Notes: a model not told the origin generated them from the sequence alone. Counted from the first letter of the stretch, positions 47,239 to 59,080 are shown. The stretch is DNA of 64,000 nt from Erythroxylum novogranatense (GCA_029891385.1 CM057234.1:18958350-19022349); one strand, 5' to 3'. Numbers and translations are program-made.

Positions 47239-47922
47239 TGTAACATCCCACCCCCTCCGGAAGGGTAAAATAGTAAAATTAGCATAGGATGAGACTAATA
47301 GGGATGTATGAGTAGTGTCCGGTATCTTTGCATCTTGGTGCTCGATGAATTTGTGCACGCGAATCGCTTGGTCATGCATTCATGACATTCCCAGAATTAG
47401 CCTAACGGCATTTTATTGTGATTAACGTGGTTATGGGATTTGAAAATTGTTCTGAGTGCGCTATTGCGCTTTTACATTTTTGGGATTTATAGGAATTTTT
47501 CTGGAATTTTCGGAGAAAATTCCCGGACCGGCAAAATCGCCGGTAAATGGCCTAAATGTGTTTTTGTTATGAAAAATGTGATTTTCGTGATTGAAAAACT
47601 TTTTGAAGTGCACTGTTATGTGCTTTACAATTTTAGGGAATTTCAATAATTCTCAAAAAAATGATTTGGGGAAATTCCCGGAAATTTCCGGACTGAGAAA
47701 ATTCCAACGGGCTGACTGAGTGAACTGTTTTAAACTGAAAAGGGACTGCTTGATGGCATGAGATTAGTAGATAATGATATTAGCGAATTATTCTAGAGCC
47801 ATGATTAGTGTTTAAGTGGGATTAATGAGAGTTTGTGATTAAAGTAGGTTAATTAACTTGATTTTTGTCTTTTCTTATTTGAAAATGCCAAGTGTCCTCT
47901 TCATTAAAGAAATTTGTCTCTT

Positions 47923-47928
47923 TATATA
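47923..47928 (+). promoter_or_regulatory. TATA box of LARD-B LTR 1
   Basis: ctctTTATATACATC lies about 685 bp into the LTR, followed 20-35 bases later by a pyrimidine-rich CA-containing start region. It is identical in all three LARD-B LTRs. No similar TATA is found at the matching place in LARD-A. Confidence 0.55.
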
Positions 47929-49775
47929 CATCATCCACGACTTTCTTCTTGTCTTCCACTTATATTCACGACTCTTCTCTTTGAATGGATAAGAAAATTA
48001 CTTTGAAAGCTAAAAAAATCTCTTCCATCCGTGAGTGCTCCTTTCTCCTTCCATCGTTGGTGTTTGTTCCTCCTTCCTCTTGTTTCCTTGCTTGCTCTTC
48101 TTCTATCCACAATCAAGACCATACTTAAGTCTTGTGAAGATGAGGATTTGTGTATGTGATGGAGTGGTATCCGTAGGTTGGTAAGTGGTAGAAAGTTGGA
48201 GGAGGGGAGCTTGGAAGCTTGAAGAATTTGAAGTTGCAATTTAATTAGGTAAGTTGTTATTTAAGGTTTGAGTTTTAAATATTGTTTTTACATGGAATTA
48301 AATGCCATGATAGTATGGGGTAGTTAATATAAGGATTTAAAGCATGTATAAGGTTCAGGTAGGTATTAAAGTGATGATTATTATGATTTGAAGAAAAGGG
48401 ATGAGGTTAGATGAAGATGCATTGAAGTTACTGATGTGATTTGATTTTTGAATTGAACAAGGGTAATTAATTGAGTTTTTGAATGGAGGAATTAAATGCT
48501 GTAAATTTTTCAGTGTTAACCCTAATATGTGTATGACTGTATTTATATTTAATTTGTATTTATTTTGATGTCTAGTGATGTGAAAAAGGAATTAGAAGTG
48601 GGTGAACTAAGGTTAACCTTAAATCTGGAAAGTTAGAGTTGAGATTGATGTTACTGTTTTATTCATAACTTATTGTGTAGAAATGCAAATGAGGTAAGGT
48701 TAGTGGCCACTGAAACTTTGGGATGTTGGCTTTAATTTAGTGTGAACTAGGTGTTGTTGAATTTCAATGATAGAAGGGTGAAATTTTGCATGGAAAGTTA
48801 CTGTTCCATTGCCTGTGAACAGTAACCGCAACCATGACATCTGAGTTTTGTTGATTTGTATGAATAAATTGAGATGGAATTAGGGAGAATGGTCTTCATG
48901 GAAGTTGTAGTATATTTGATTATCTTTCCATTGCTACTGATCTTGCTATTTTTAGAATTGTGTATTGGGAGATATGAATTGATTACTAATGACTGGTTTT
49001 GAGCATTGTGGATGAAACCTAGCTTAAGTGTGATTTTGTGAGTTTACTGATTGGAGGCAATTTTAACATTTGATGTGGACTGAATTGGTGTGAGTGAGCT
49101 TCTGAAAAGTTGTAGAGGAAGAGATTACCTTGAAAATGACATATGGTTTGTAATTTTAGAAGTCAGAATTGGGAGTTATGATTTTCAAAAGTGAACCCTA
49201 CATTAGGTTATGAGTGGCTGATCATAACAGAAACTTCCATAACAGTTTTGAAATTGTTAGAGATTGAATTGGAGGTTGAGTGCTTCATGGAAATTGAAGT
49301 TTGAGATGTTATCTTTCAGGGATATAAAGTTCTGAATTTACTGACTTGTATATAGGAGTTATGCTTGTTGTAAGATTACTGCCCATATTGAAGGATTTCA
49401 AGGACAGTGACATTGAATGAATTAATTGACTGGTTTAGAAATAGAATTTGATTTTGGATTGTTCATGAAAGTTGTAGACCACATTGTGGTCTTCTTGAGC
49501 ATATTTATTTTGTAATTGTTGACTGAAGAGAATAAAGGTTACAGAATTTGTAATGTATTGCACGGTTTTGAGAGGTTGTGAGTAGGCAGTGGCTTTGACT
49601 GGATTTTTGTCACCCTTAGGGGTGAGATTGATTTTTGTGTTCTACATGAAACTTGTAGAGTTTTTTTTAATCTTTTCAACGACATATGGTTTGTAATTTT
49701 CTGAAATGTGTGGGAAGAGTTATGAATGACTGAAGTTCGGTTTGGAAAAAGAAGAAAAGGGGAGTAAGCATTTGA

Positions 49776-49945
49776 AACCTCGCCCTGAGGGCGGCGCCGC
49801 AAGTGGCGAGGAGGTGAGCTCTCGCCCTCATGAGGGCGATGCCTCATGAGGGCAAGGGAGCTGAAAGCTCGCCTCTCGAGGGCGAGCCGTCGCCCTCAGG
49901 CGAGGAAATGCTAAACTCATGAGGGCGACAACTGCCTCATGAGCC
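49776..49945. repeat. GC-rich palindromic island in LARD-B LTR 1
   Basis: Repeated ctcgccctcatgagggcg-type segments with CCTCATGAGG and gcgagg/cctcgc palindromes. It differs in several places from the island of LTR 2 although its flanks are identical. Confidence 0.82.
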
Positions 49946-50550
49946 AAAAAGGGAAAAGGAATATATATGTGATTTTTGCTTTAATTTTGGATTTGATTTC
50001 TTTGATGTATAACTTTTTCGTCCGACGTCCGATTGACCTGATTCTTGAGGCATCGGATGCATAGAATATTGAATTTCATTTTATGAGAAAACGGGAATTT
50101 TAGACGAGAATTTGACGTAGCCCTATCGACGGAACTTGTAAACACTGCTTTATTTAATTGGGGACCTATAAAGGTCCAAATTATGCACCGGCGCCTATGG
50201 ATTTCTAATTTTGATAGAATTTTAGTATGGGAAAATATTGAATTAGGACCGGATTGCCATGAACATGCATATCTCATCAACATGAGCACAAATTTCATAT
50301 TTAGTGACTCGTATTTTCTCGATTCATATAGAGGCTCAATTGGAGCGCCGATTGACCGACGTCACAGAGGCTTTCCGGCATTAGCTCGAAGTAATAGGTG
50401 AGTAACCTAGTTGGTTTCTCAAATTTCTGGTTGTGTACATGCTTAACGTGAATTACGTGCAAAGGTGAATTGTATGATTTCGCATGTATAAAAGTGGATG
50501 ATTGTATTATATGATTTTCTTGCATCAATGATACCGATATTGATAGATCG

Positions 50551-50635
50551 GGCTTTATAGCCATTATATCAACATCGCTATCTTTGGGCTTTATAGCCAT
50601 ATCGTGGATTCATCGATACATCGGGCTTTATAGCC
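50551..50635. repeat. GGCTTTATAGCC hairpin array in LARD-B LTR 1
   Basis: GGCTTTATAGCC occurs at 50551, 50587 and 50624, spaced 36-37 bp, separated by atcg-rich spacers. Each copy is a perfect GGCT/AGCC inverted repeat. Confidence 0.88.
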
Positions 50636-51483
50636 AAACACCGTACATTTATCGATATCGCATCGCATGCATAATTGCATGATCGATAATGGACGTGCCC
50701 TAAGTTGCTATTTTACCGAGCAAGAGCTTCGAGCTCATATCGATCGACCGCCACGAGCCCGAGAGGGAGAAAATCACACGCGTCCCCACCGAACACCGAT
50801 CGAGCACTTGGGCACAACATTGAATAATCGGAAAGAGTCACATATGCATTGCATTTGCACAAATGACCGCTACGTGACATATACCGCTTTCATAATGGTA
50901 TGAATTATCGTGAATGGTTTTCATTCATGGACATTGTTATTGGCCATTTATTGGTAATTGATGATTTCGATCGCATCAGACGCCACGGGCGTAATGCATG
51001 ATTTGAGTGAACCATCGATGATGGTTTCTCACCGAGTTCGCAAAACTCACCCAAAATTTGCATCTATTTTTCAGGTCTCAAGAATACCCCGCTGACACGG
51101 AGTATATCTACCGTAGACGAGTAAAGGTTAGAGGTCGGGATCGGTTAGGTTCGCATTAGTGTTTTAGTAAATTGTATTCCGCAAATCATCGTATAACAAG
51201 GCTTTATATTTTACTTGAGCCATTGTGGTATTAATGTTTTCTTGATTGACCGATTGTAATTATTATTGGATGACCGTAATAAGCTCAAACGGGTTTATCT
51301 TGAATATAGATTTTATTTACTTCTTGTGTTTGCCGTGTGAACGCGGAGTTAATGGCTCCAAAAAGAAAAAATAAAAGTGTGTAATGAATTTTAAATCGAC
51401 TGATGTAGTACGTCACTCTTGTGGGACGCGGACTCGGATATCACCAACAATATCGGGTTCGGTCTTACGGAGTGGGTGTTACA

Positions 51484-51500
51484 TTTAGGTGGTATCGAGC
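51484..51500 (+). other. LARD-B primer-binding site 1
   Basis: TTTAGGTGGTATCGAGC directly follows the LTR. The initiator-Met site is TGGTATCAGAGC; here CAG reads CG. The same one-base difference occurs in the second copy at 59081. The autonomous Tekay-like element has the intact site in the same spacing. Confidence 0.82.
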
Positions 51501-54500
51501 CCAGAGTACGTAATGTATCGGGCACGATTTGGAACATAGGTTTCATGCATTTGAGTCGCGTCGTTGCATCGTGGTAATCGATCCCTAGTCGAGTCGACGA
51601 GGATAAATCCTACGGTGCATAAGTGTCAAGTGACTAAGTGAGAGAAGTGTGAGATGGATTAGAGTGAAAATCCCTAAAAGGGATAATCAATTAGGAAAGG
51701 ATAAAGGAAAATGGATAAGAAGATTGAAATTGTCTTTGGGTTAGAAACCCTTATAAGTGATAGCCGAATGACCGTGTTGGCCTAGATCGATTAAGAATTT
51801 CCAATTAAATTGACAATATTATGGTGACGAGAAAAATGCGATGTTGAGAACTGGAGAGATTCATTAGAGATATGGAAGTTTATTGGTTATAGTAGATCTA
51901 AATGAAATTAAAAGCTCGGGATGGTTAGGTAATTACGCTCGATCAGATATGTCACGAAAGGGAAATATAGGAATTGAGTAAAATGTAGTGGTCCAATCGG
52001 GCATATCTTGATTCACTGTATTCGAGTTAGAGATCAGTAGATATTATAGGCAGATGATAATAGCGAAATGGAAAGAAGCTCAATAAAGTACTGTAACGGT
52101 TTATTGAGAACTGAAAGAATCGAAAAGGAAAGATGTTCAGTGCCTATTTGAGTGAGATAAAAGTGTACAGATAGACTGAAATGAATTCGGGAAATGGTTA
52201 TGTACTAGACCGCATAAGTTTGAGACTGAAATTGTTAGGTGATTATACTGATGGTGTATCGGGAAATACTGAATTAGGTGTATATGGACACGAAAATGGT
52301 AAATGGATAGGTATATAGATAGAGAGAAAATGGAGTAGTATCAACGACTTTGTCGGTATTGGGGACTGTGAACACCTGATCATAGACTGTTTGAGAAAAA
52401 TAGAAGATAAGTAGCGAAAATGTAATAAAAAAATATGGAATAATGATCATGGTGATAAGCTAAATTGATATGACCTTATAAGGTCAAGTTGCACATAACG
52501 GATAGGGGAATGAGACATACAGTTAAATGATATGGTGAGAATGAAATGAAACCACAATAGTGGTATATGAAAAGAATTGTTGCATTTAAGTCGATTTACT
52601 GTTGGGGATATCTATTGGACAAGAATGTTGATTGTGATTAATGAAATGTATGTGATGATATATGGAAATCATAGAGTGTATGAGAGGAACCGAAAAGTGA
52701 TTCGGTATAGATTCTTCAATAAGTGGTAAAGAAAGTGTTTAAGGATATCACAAGGAACCTTGAAAGGAATGTTCGATCCGTTAAATGATGACATAAGAGT
52801 GTCTTGATTGAGATTATACGTCAAATGAAGAATGATTGAAAAGCAGTTAGGAATAATAATTGGTGGATGAGACTTTCGTGAACTAAATTAAAAGTGAAAT
52901 TGGGTCATAGCTCTTCTCTTTGGGGTTATCTGCACTATGTGTATAGAAATGTAAAGTATCCACATAAGTGAAATTCTAATTGGAGGTAATCTAATTGCAA
53001 TGTAAAGTGAATCGATCTCCAGTTATGATGTAAAACTGTTGAGGAATCTAGATTTGAAACGAAAAATAAAAGAGTCCCGAACTGAGAAGAGAGATACTAA
53101 AATAAAATGGAAAATTTTTGGAGGTTTAAATATGGATGACAAGGTATCAACATATGTTGATAGGAATGATATGAAAACAAATGAGAAGAGAAAATGAAAA
53201 AGAGTAACTGAATGGAGACAAGAGGGTCAAAAAGGGAAACTGACAATGAGGTGATGTAGTGACACCTTCATAAAGAAATTGTAGATACACTCATTGTAGA
53301 CTCAATGAAAAGGGTAAAAGATGTACGGTAAAGTCAATAAGACCCTAATAGGGAAGTATGCGAGGTAAGCTAATGGTAGTAACTGTGATTAGAGACAGAA
53401 TGTGTTTGGAAGTGTTGAACAGTGAAAAGTAAAAAGAACGATAGGATGAATTGAGGAATCTGATACTGATGATAAACATACACTGGAAAAGTGGGCAGTG
53501 AGTATTGAACGGCGACAATATGTTGAACAAGTATGAACTAAATTGAACTGACTGTGATAAAAGGGTATTAGTGCCATTCTCATGATTGAAAGCCTTGGAG
53601 ACTGTAGTTTCCCATAAGCATACACTGTGTTAATTTGAGGGAAGAGACGGGTATAAATACGATAATGCTGCAATGAACAGATTAATTACAGATATTGGGA
53701 TTGTCAATGATTGTCAAGCAGATTATGGGTAATAGTGATGTGTTTCTGGAAAATTGAAGTTGTAAATCTAGTGATAAGAATGGTTAAGAGTGCAGAAAGT
53801 AAAAGGGGGAAATCTTATGATGAGTTTGAATATCTGAATGGAATTGGAAAACTATAGTGAATAAAAGTCAAGGAGAAATAAGTGTACCCAATAAAAAGGT
53901 ATTAGAACAAGAAAGTGAACAGTTAAAGTTAGACATTCTAGTCAACATATTTGAAAAGTGAAATTGAGTAATTGTAGGTATAGAATGAAGTGATTCTTGG
54001 CTCAAGTGTTTATAGGTTGAATGTCCAATAGGAAAAGGGTTTGATTATGTTCTTGTTATAGAGTTTTGATTCATCGGAGAATATATATTTGTTATAACCG
54101 CATAGGCCTACCGAGAGTTAAAGACCGTAATGGGTTTGAGACTAAAATGTGTGAGAAAAAGGAAAGTGACTGAGAAAACTGCATGGTTAGCTAAAGTGGA
54201 ATCGGATCGGACAAATGAGATAGAGTAAACTGTATATCCGGATAAAGTGTGTGAACATTATAGAAAAGTGATTTGTCTTACGAGAATCGATTTTAAATAT
54301 AAAGTGAATGGCGTATAATAAATGAATGCATTAGGTACATTGTTACTGATAGTGAATTGGAATTAATGTCACCGTATTGGTACCAAAGGAATGTAAATCG
54401 TCCCTGACGTGATTAAGGGAGGTACCAAAGAAATGGAAACGTACTCATTGGAACATAAGTTGGACTATATGGCACTGTGGGAAAAAGGTATTAGAGGAAT

Positions 54501-54796
54501 AAAATGTGATAAGTGAATAGGTTCGAAAATACTGAACTGAGTTAAATATCGAAACCAAAGGTAGTAACTATTCTAGAAATGGCAAGTGAGATAGCTAAGA
54601 AAATGAGATCGCCAACTAATAGTCTTGTCGAATCCGCCTACTGTCCTAAGTGATAATGAGTTAGCCAAATTAGTAACTAAACCACGGACTGAGAGTGGTT
54701 ACTGTGATCACTTGACAAGTGAATCATTAAGTGGAAAAGTGTATGGGATATGTAGAATCATGTGATTACTGTCATAGTGAACCGTTGACTGAGAAT

Positions 54797-54828
54797 TTCG
54801 AGGACGAAATTTTATAAGGAGGGAGAAT
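54797..54828 (+). other. LARD-B polypurine tract and inverted repeat 1
   Basis: The inverted repeat formed by gaatttcg and cgaaatt is followed by ataaggagggagaat next to LTR 2. Compared with the second copy (62420-62456), this one lacks a C in the inverted repeat and a G in the purine run. Confidence 0.8.
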
Positions 54829-55501
54829 TGTAACATCCCACCCCTCCGGAAGGGTAAAATAGTAAAATTAGCATAGGATGAGACTAATAGGGATGTATGA
54901 GTAGTGTCCAGTATACTTTGATGCGGTGCTCGATGAATTTGTGCACGCGAACTGCTTGGTCATGCATTCATGACATTCCTAGAATTGGGCCTAACGGCAT
55001 TTTATTGTGATTAACGTGGTTATGGGATTTGAAAATTGTTCGAGCGCTTATTAAGCGTTTTACATTTTTGGGATTTATAGAATTTTCTGGAATTTTGGAG
55101 AAAATTTGACCGCAAAATCATGGGTAAATGGCCTAAATGTGTTTTTGTTATGAAAAATGTGATTTTCGTGATTGAAAAACTTTTTGAAGTGCACTGTTAT
55201 GTGCTTTACAATTTTAGGGAATTTCAATAATTCTCAAAAAAATGATTTGGGGAAATTCCCAGAAATTTCCGGACTGAGAAAATTCCAACGGCCGATCGAG
55301 TGAACTGCTTTAAAGCGAAAAGGACCGCTTGATGGCATGAGATTAGTAGATAATGATATTAGCGAATTATTCTAGAGCCATGATTAGTGTTTAAGTGGGA
55401 TTAATGAGAGTTTGTGATTAAAGTAGGTTAATTAACTTGATTTTTGTCTTTTCTTATTTGAAAATGCCAAGTGTCCTCTTCATTAAAGAAATTTGTCTCT
55501 T

Positions 55502-55507
55502 TATATA
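55502..55507 (+). promoter_or_regulatory. TATA box of LARD-B LTR 2
   Basis: TATATA in the same context as in LTR 1 (ctctttatatacatc), about 675 bp into the LTR. Confidence 0.55.
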
Positions 55508-57362
55508 CATCATCCACGACTTTCTTCTTGTCTTCCACTTATATTCACGACTCTTCTCTTTGAATGGATAAGAAAATTACTTTGAAAGCTAAAAAAATCT
55601 CTTCCATCCGTGAGTGCTCCTTTCTCCTTCCATCGTTGGTGTTTGTTCCTCCTTCCTCTTGTTTCCTTGCTTGCTCTTCTTCTATCCACAATCAAGACCA
55701 TACTTAAGTCTTGTGAAGATGAGGATTTGTGTATGTGATGGAGTGGTATCCGTAGGTTGGTAAGTGGTAGAAAGTTGGAGGAGGGGAGCTTGGAAGCTTG
55801 AAGAATTTGAAGTTGCAATTTAATTAGGTAAGTTGTTATTTAAGGTTTGAGTTTTAAATATTGTTTTTACATGGAATTAAATGCCATGATAGTATGGGGG
55901 TAGTTAATATAAGGATTTAAAGCATGTATAAGGTTCAGGTAGGTATTAAAGTGATGATTATTATGATTTGAAGAAAAGGGGATGAGGTTAGATGAAGATG
56001 CATTGAAGTTACTGATGTGATTTGATTTTTGAATTGAACAAGGGTAATTAATTGAGTTTTTGAATGGAGGAATTAAATGCTGTAAATTTTTCAGTGTTAA
56101 CCCTAATATGTGTATGACTGTATTTATATTTAATTTGTATTTATTTTGATGTCTAGTGATGTGAAAAAGGAATTAGAAGTGGGTGAACTAAGGTTAACCT
56201 TAAATCTGGAAAGTTAGAGTTGAGATTGATGTTACTGTTTTATTCATAACTTATTGTGTAGAAATGCAAATGAGGTAAGGTTAGTGGCCACTGAAACTTT
56301 GGGATGTTGGCTTTAATTTAGTGTGAACTAGGTGTTGTTGAATTTCAATGATAGAAGGGTGAAATTTTGCATGGAAAGTTACTGTTCCATTGCCTGTGAA
56401 CAGTAACCGCAACCATGACATCTGAGTTTTGTTGATTTGTATGAATAAATTGAGATGGAATTAGGGAGAATGGTCTTCATGGAAGTTGTAGTATATTTGA
56501 TTATCTTTCCATTGCTACTGATCTTGCTATTTTTAGAATTGTGTATTGGGAGATATGAATTGATTACTAATGACTGGTTTTGAGCATTGTGGATGAAACC
56601 TAGCTTAAGTGTGATTTTGTGAGTTTACTGATTGGAGGCAATTTTAACATTTGATGTGGACTGAATTGGTGTGAGTGAGCTTCTGAAAAGTTGTAGAGGA
56701 AGAGATTACCTTGAAAATGACATATGGTTTGTAATTTTTAGAAGTCAGAATTGGGAGTTATGATTTTTCAAAAGTGAACCCTACATTAGGTTATGAGTGG
56801 CTGATCATAACAGAAACTTCCATAACAGTTTTGAAATTGTTAGAGATTGAATTGGAGGTTGAGTGCTTCATGGAAATTGAAGTTTGAGATGTTATCTTTT
56901 CAGGGATATAAAGTTCTGAATTTACTGACTTGTATATAGGGAGTTATGCTTGTTGTAAGATTACTGCCCATATTGAAGGATTTCAAGGACAGTGACATTG
57001 AATGAATTAATTGACTGGTTTAGAAATAGAATTTGATTTTGGATTGTTCATGAAAGTTGTAGACCACATTGTGGTCTTCTTGAGCATATTTATTTTGTAA
57101 TTGTTGACTGAAGAGAATAAAGGTTACAGAATTTGTAATGTATTGCACGGTTTTGAGAGGTTGTGAGTAGGCAGTGGCTTTGACTGGATTTTTGTCACCC
57201 TTAGGGGTGAGATTGATTTTTGTGTTCTACATGAAACTTGTAGAGTTTTTTTTAATCTTTTCAACGACATATGGTTTGTAATTTTCTGAAATGTGTGGGA
57301 AGAGTTATGAATGACTGAAGTTCGGTTTGGAAAAAGAAGAAAAGGGGAGTAAGCATTTGAAA

Positions 57363-57533
57363 CCTCGCCTCATGAGGGCGACGCCGCAAGTGGCGAGGCG
57401 AGCTGAATTCCCTCGCGAGGGCGATGCCTCATGAGGCAAGGGAGCTGAAAGCCTCTCGCGAGGGCGAGCCGTCGCCATGAGGCGAGGAAATCGCCAAACT
57501 CATGAGGGCGCACGACTGCCCTCATGAGCCAAA
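57363..57533. repeat. GC-rich palindromic island in LARD-B LTR 2
   Basis: Contains CCCTCGCGAGGG and CCTCATGAGG palindromes in a gcgagg/cctcgc background. It sits between identical flanks shared with LTR 1. Confidence 0.82.
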
Positions 57534-58138
57534 AAGGGAAAAGGAATATATGTGATTTTGCTTTAATTTTGGATTTTGATTTCTTTGATGTATAACTTTT
57601 TCGTCCGACGTCCGATTGACCTGATTCTTGAGGCATCGGATGCATAGAATATTGAATTTCATTTTATGAGAAAACGGAATTTTAGACGAGAATTTGACGT
57701 AGCCCCTATCGATTTTAACTTGTAAACACTGCTTTATTTAATCGGGGACCTATAAAGGTCCAAATTTATGCACCGTCGCCGCTTATGGATTTCTAATTTT
57801 GATAGAATTTTTAGTATGGGAAAATATTGAATTAGGACCGGATTGCCATGAACATGCATATCTCATCAACATGAGCACAAATTTCATATTTAGTGACTCG
57901 TATTTTCTCGATTCATATAGAGGCTCAATTGGAGCGTCGATTGACCGACGTCACGAGGCTTTCGGCATTAGCTCGAAGTAATAGGTGAGTAACCTAGTTG
58001 GTTTCTCAAATTTCTGGTTGTGTACATGCTTAACGTGAATTACGTGCAAAGGTGAATTGTATGATTTTCGCATGTATAAAAGTGGATGATTGTATTATAT
58101 GATTTTACCGCATCAATGATACCGATATTGATAGATCG

Positions 58139-58222
58139 GGCTTTATAGCCATTATATCAACATCGCTATACCGGGCTTTATAGCCATATCGTGGATTCAT
58201 CGATACACCGGGCTTTATAGCC
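58139..58222. repeat. GGCTTTATAGCC hairpin array in LARD-B LTR 2
   Basis: Three perfect copies at 58139, 58174 and 58211, equivalent to the array in LTR 1. Confidence 0.88.
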
Positions 58223-59080
58223 AAACACCGTACATTTATCGTGATATCGCATCGCATGCATAATTGCATGATCAGATAATGGACGTGCCCCAAGTTGCTA
58301 TTTTTACTGATAAGAGCTTCGAGCTCTCATACTGTACTGACCGGGCCACGAGCCCGAGGGGAGAAATCCCTGACGCGTCCCCACTGAACACCGACTGAGC
58401 ACTTGGGCACAATACTGAATAACTGGAAAGAGTCACATATGCATTGCATTTGCACAAATGACTGTTCTGTGACATATACTGCTTTCATAATGGTATGAAT
58501 TACTGTGAATGGTTTTCTGTTACTGGACATTGTTATTGGCCATTTATTGGTAATTGATGATTTCTGGACTGTACTGTACGCCATGGGCGTAATGCATGAT
58601 TTGAGTGAACCATCGATGATGGTTTCTCACTGAGTTCGCAAAACTCACCCAAAATTTGCATCTATTTTTCAGGTCCTGAAGAATACCCCGGTTGACACGG
58701 GAGTATATCTACTGTAGACGAGTAAAGGTTAGAGGTCGGGATCAGTTCGTGTCTGCATTAGTGTTTTAGTAAATTGTATTCCGCAAATCACTGTATAACA
58801 AGGCTTTATATTTTTACTGAGCCATTGTGGTATTAATGTTTTACTGCATTGACTGATTGTAATTATTACTGGATGACTGTAATAACTGAAACGGGTTTAT
58901 CTTGAATATAGATTTTATTTACTTACTGTGTTTGCCGTGTGAACGCGGAGTTAATGGCTCCAAAAGAAAAAATAAAAGTGTGTCTGAATTTTAAATCGAT
59001 CGATGTAGTACGTCACTCGGGACGCGGACTCGGATATCACCAACAATATCGGGTTCGGGTCTTACGGAGTGGGTGTTACA

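Larger units (their letters stand above)
48249..51074 (+). other. Predicted intron inside LARD-B LTR 1
   Basis: The donor AATTAG/GTAAGTTG and the acceptor GCATCTATTTTTCAG/GTC bound 2826 nt. A possible branch-site-like ctcac lies about 25 bases before the acceptor. The predicted first exon is about 290-300 nt and the second begins about 410 bp before the LTR end, ahead of the primer-binding site. The C-poor, T-containing body fits plant intron composition. It is prediction only. Confidence 0.48.
47239..51483 (+). mobile_element. LARD-B LTR 1
   Basis: 4245 bp. TATA box at 47923, splice-donor-like AG/GTAAGTTG at 48249, GC-rich island at 49776-49945, hairpin array at 50551-50635, inverted repeat AACCATCGATGATGGTT at 51010-51026, acceptor-like TTTTTCAG ending at 51074. 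The sense strand is visibly poor in C. Compared with LTR 2, many CTG and CAG triplets are altered in the 50540-51480 region. Confidence 0.9.
51484..54828 (+). mobile_element. LARD-B internal region 1, non-coding
   Basis: 3345 bp from the primer-binding site to the polypurine tract. The sense strand is rich in A and G and poor in C. No gag, protease, RT or integrase motif is found in any frame. Antisense frames of 61-94 codons (53345-53673) do not keep their frame in LARD-A. The last 45 bases still encode the final residues of gypsy pol (Asn-Phe-Glu-Asp-Glu-Ile). It would act only as packaged RNA. Confidence 0.87.
55828..58672 (+). other. Predicted intron inside LARD-B LTR 2
   Basis: Same donor (AG/GTAAGTTG) and acceptor (TATTTTTCAG/GTC) as LTR 1; 2845 nt. 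Confidence 0.48.
54829..59080 (+). mobile_element. LARD-B LTR 2
   Basis: 4252 bp. TATA box at 55502-55507, donor at 55828, GC-rich island at 57363-57533, hairpins at 58139, 58174 and 58211, inverted repeat at 58608-58624, acceptor ending at 58672. It is nearly identical to LTR 1 between 55300 and 57300 (against 47710-49750). In 58300-59000 it keeps CTG/CAG triplets that LTR 1 lacks. Confidence 0.9.

Noticed and set aside
47931..48239. A 102-codon minus-strand open frame repeated identically at 47931-48239, 55510-55818 and 63146-63454
   Set aside because: It is antisense to the LARD leader and identical only because the LTRs are recent copies. The diverged LARD-A LTR does not keep it, and its composition shows no domain.
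53345..53673. Antisense open frames of 61-94 codons in the LARD internal regions (53345-53673 and 60969-61297) with a similar start in LARD-A (45793-46131)
   Set aside because: The first 38 or so residues resemble each other, but the frames shift apart afterwards, so the protein is not conserved. DNA homology alone explains it.
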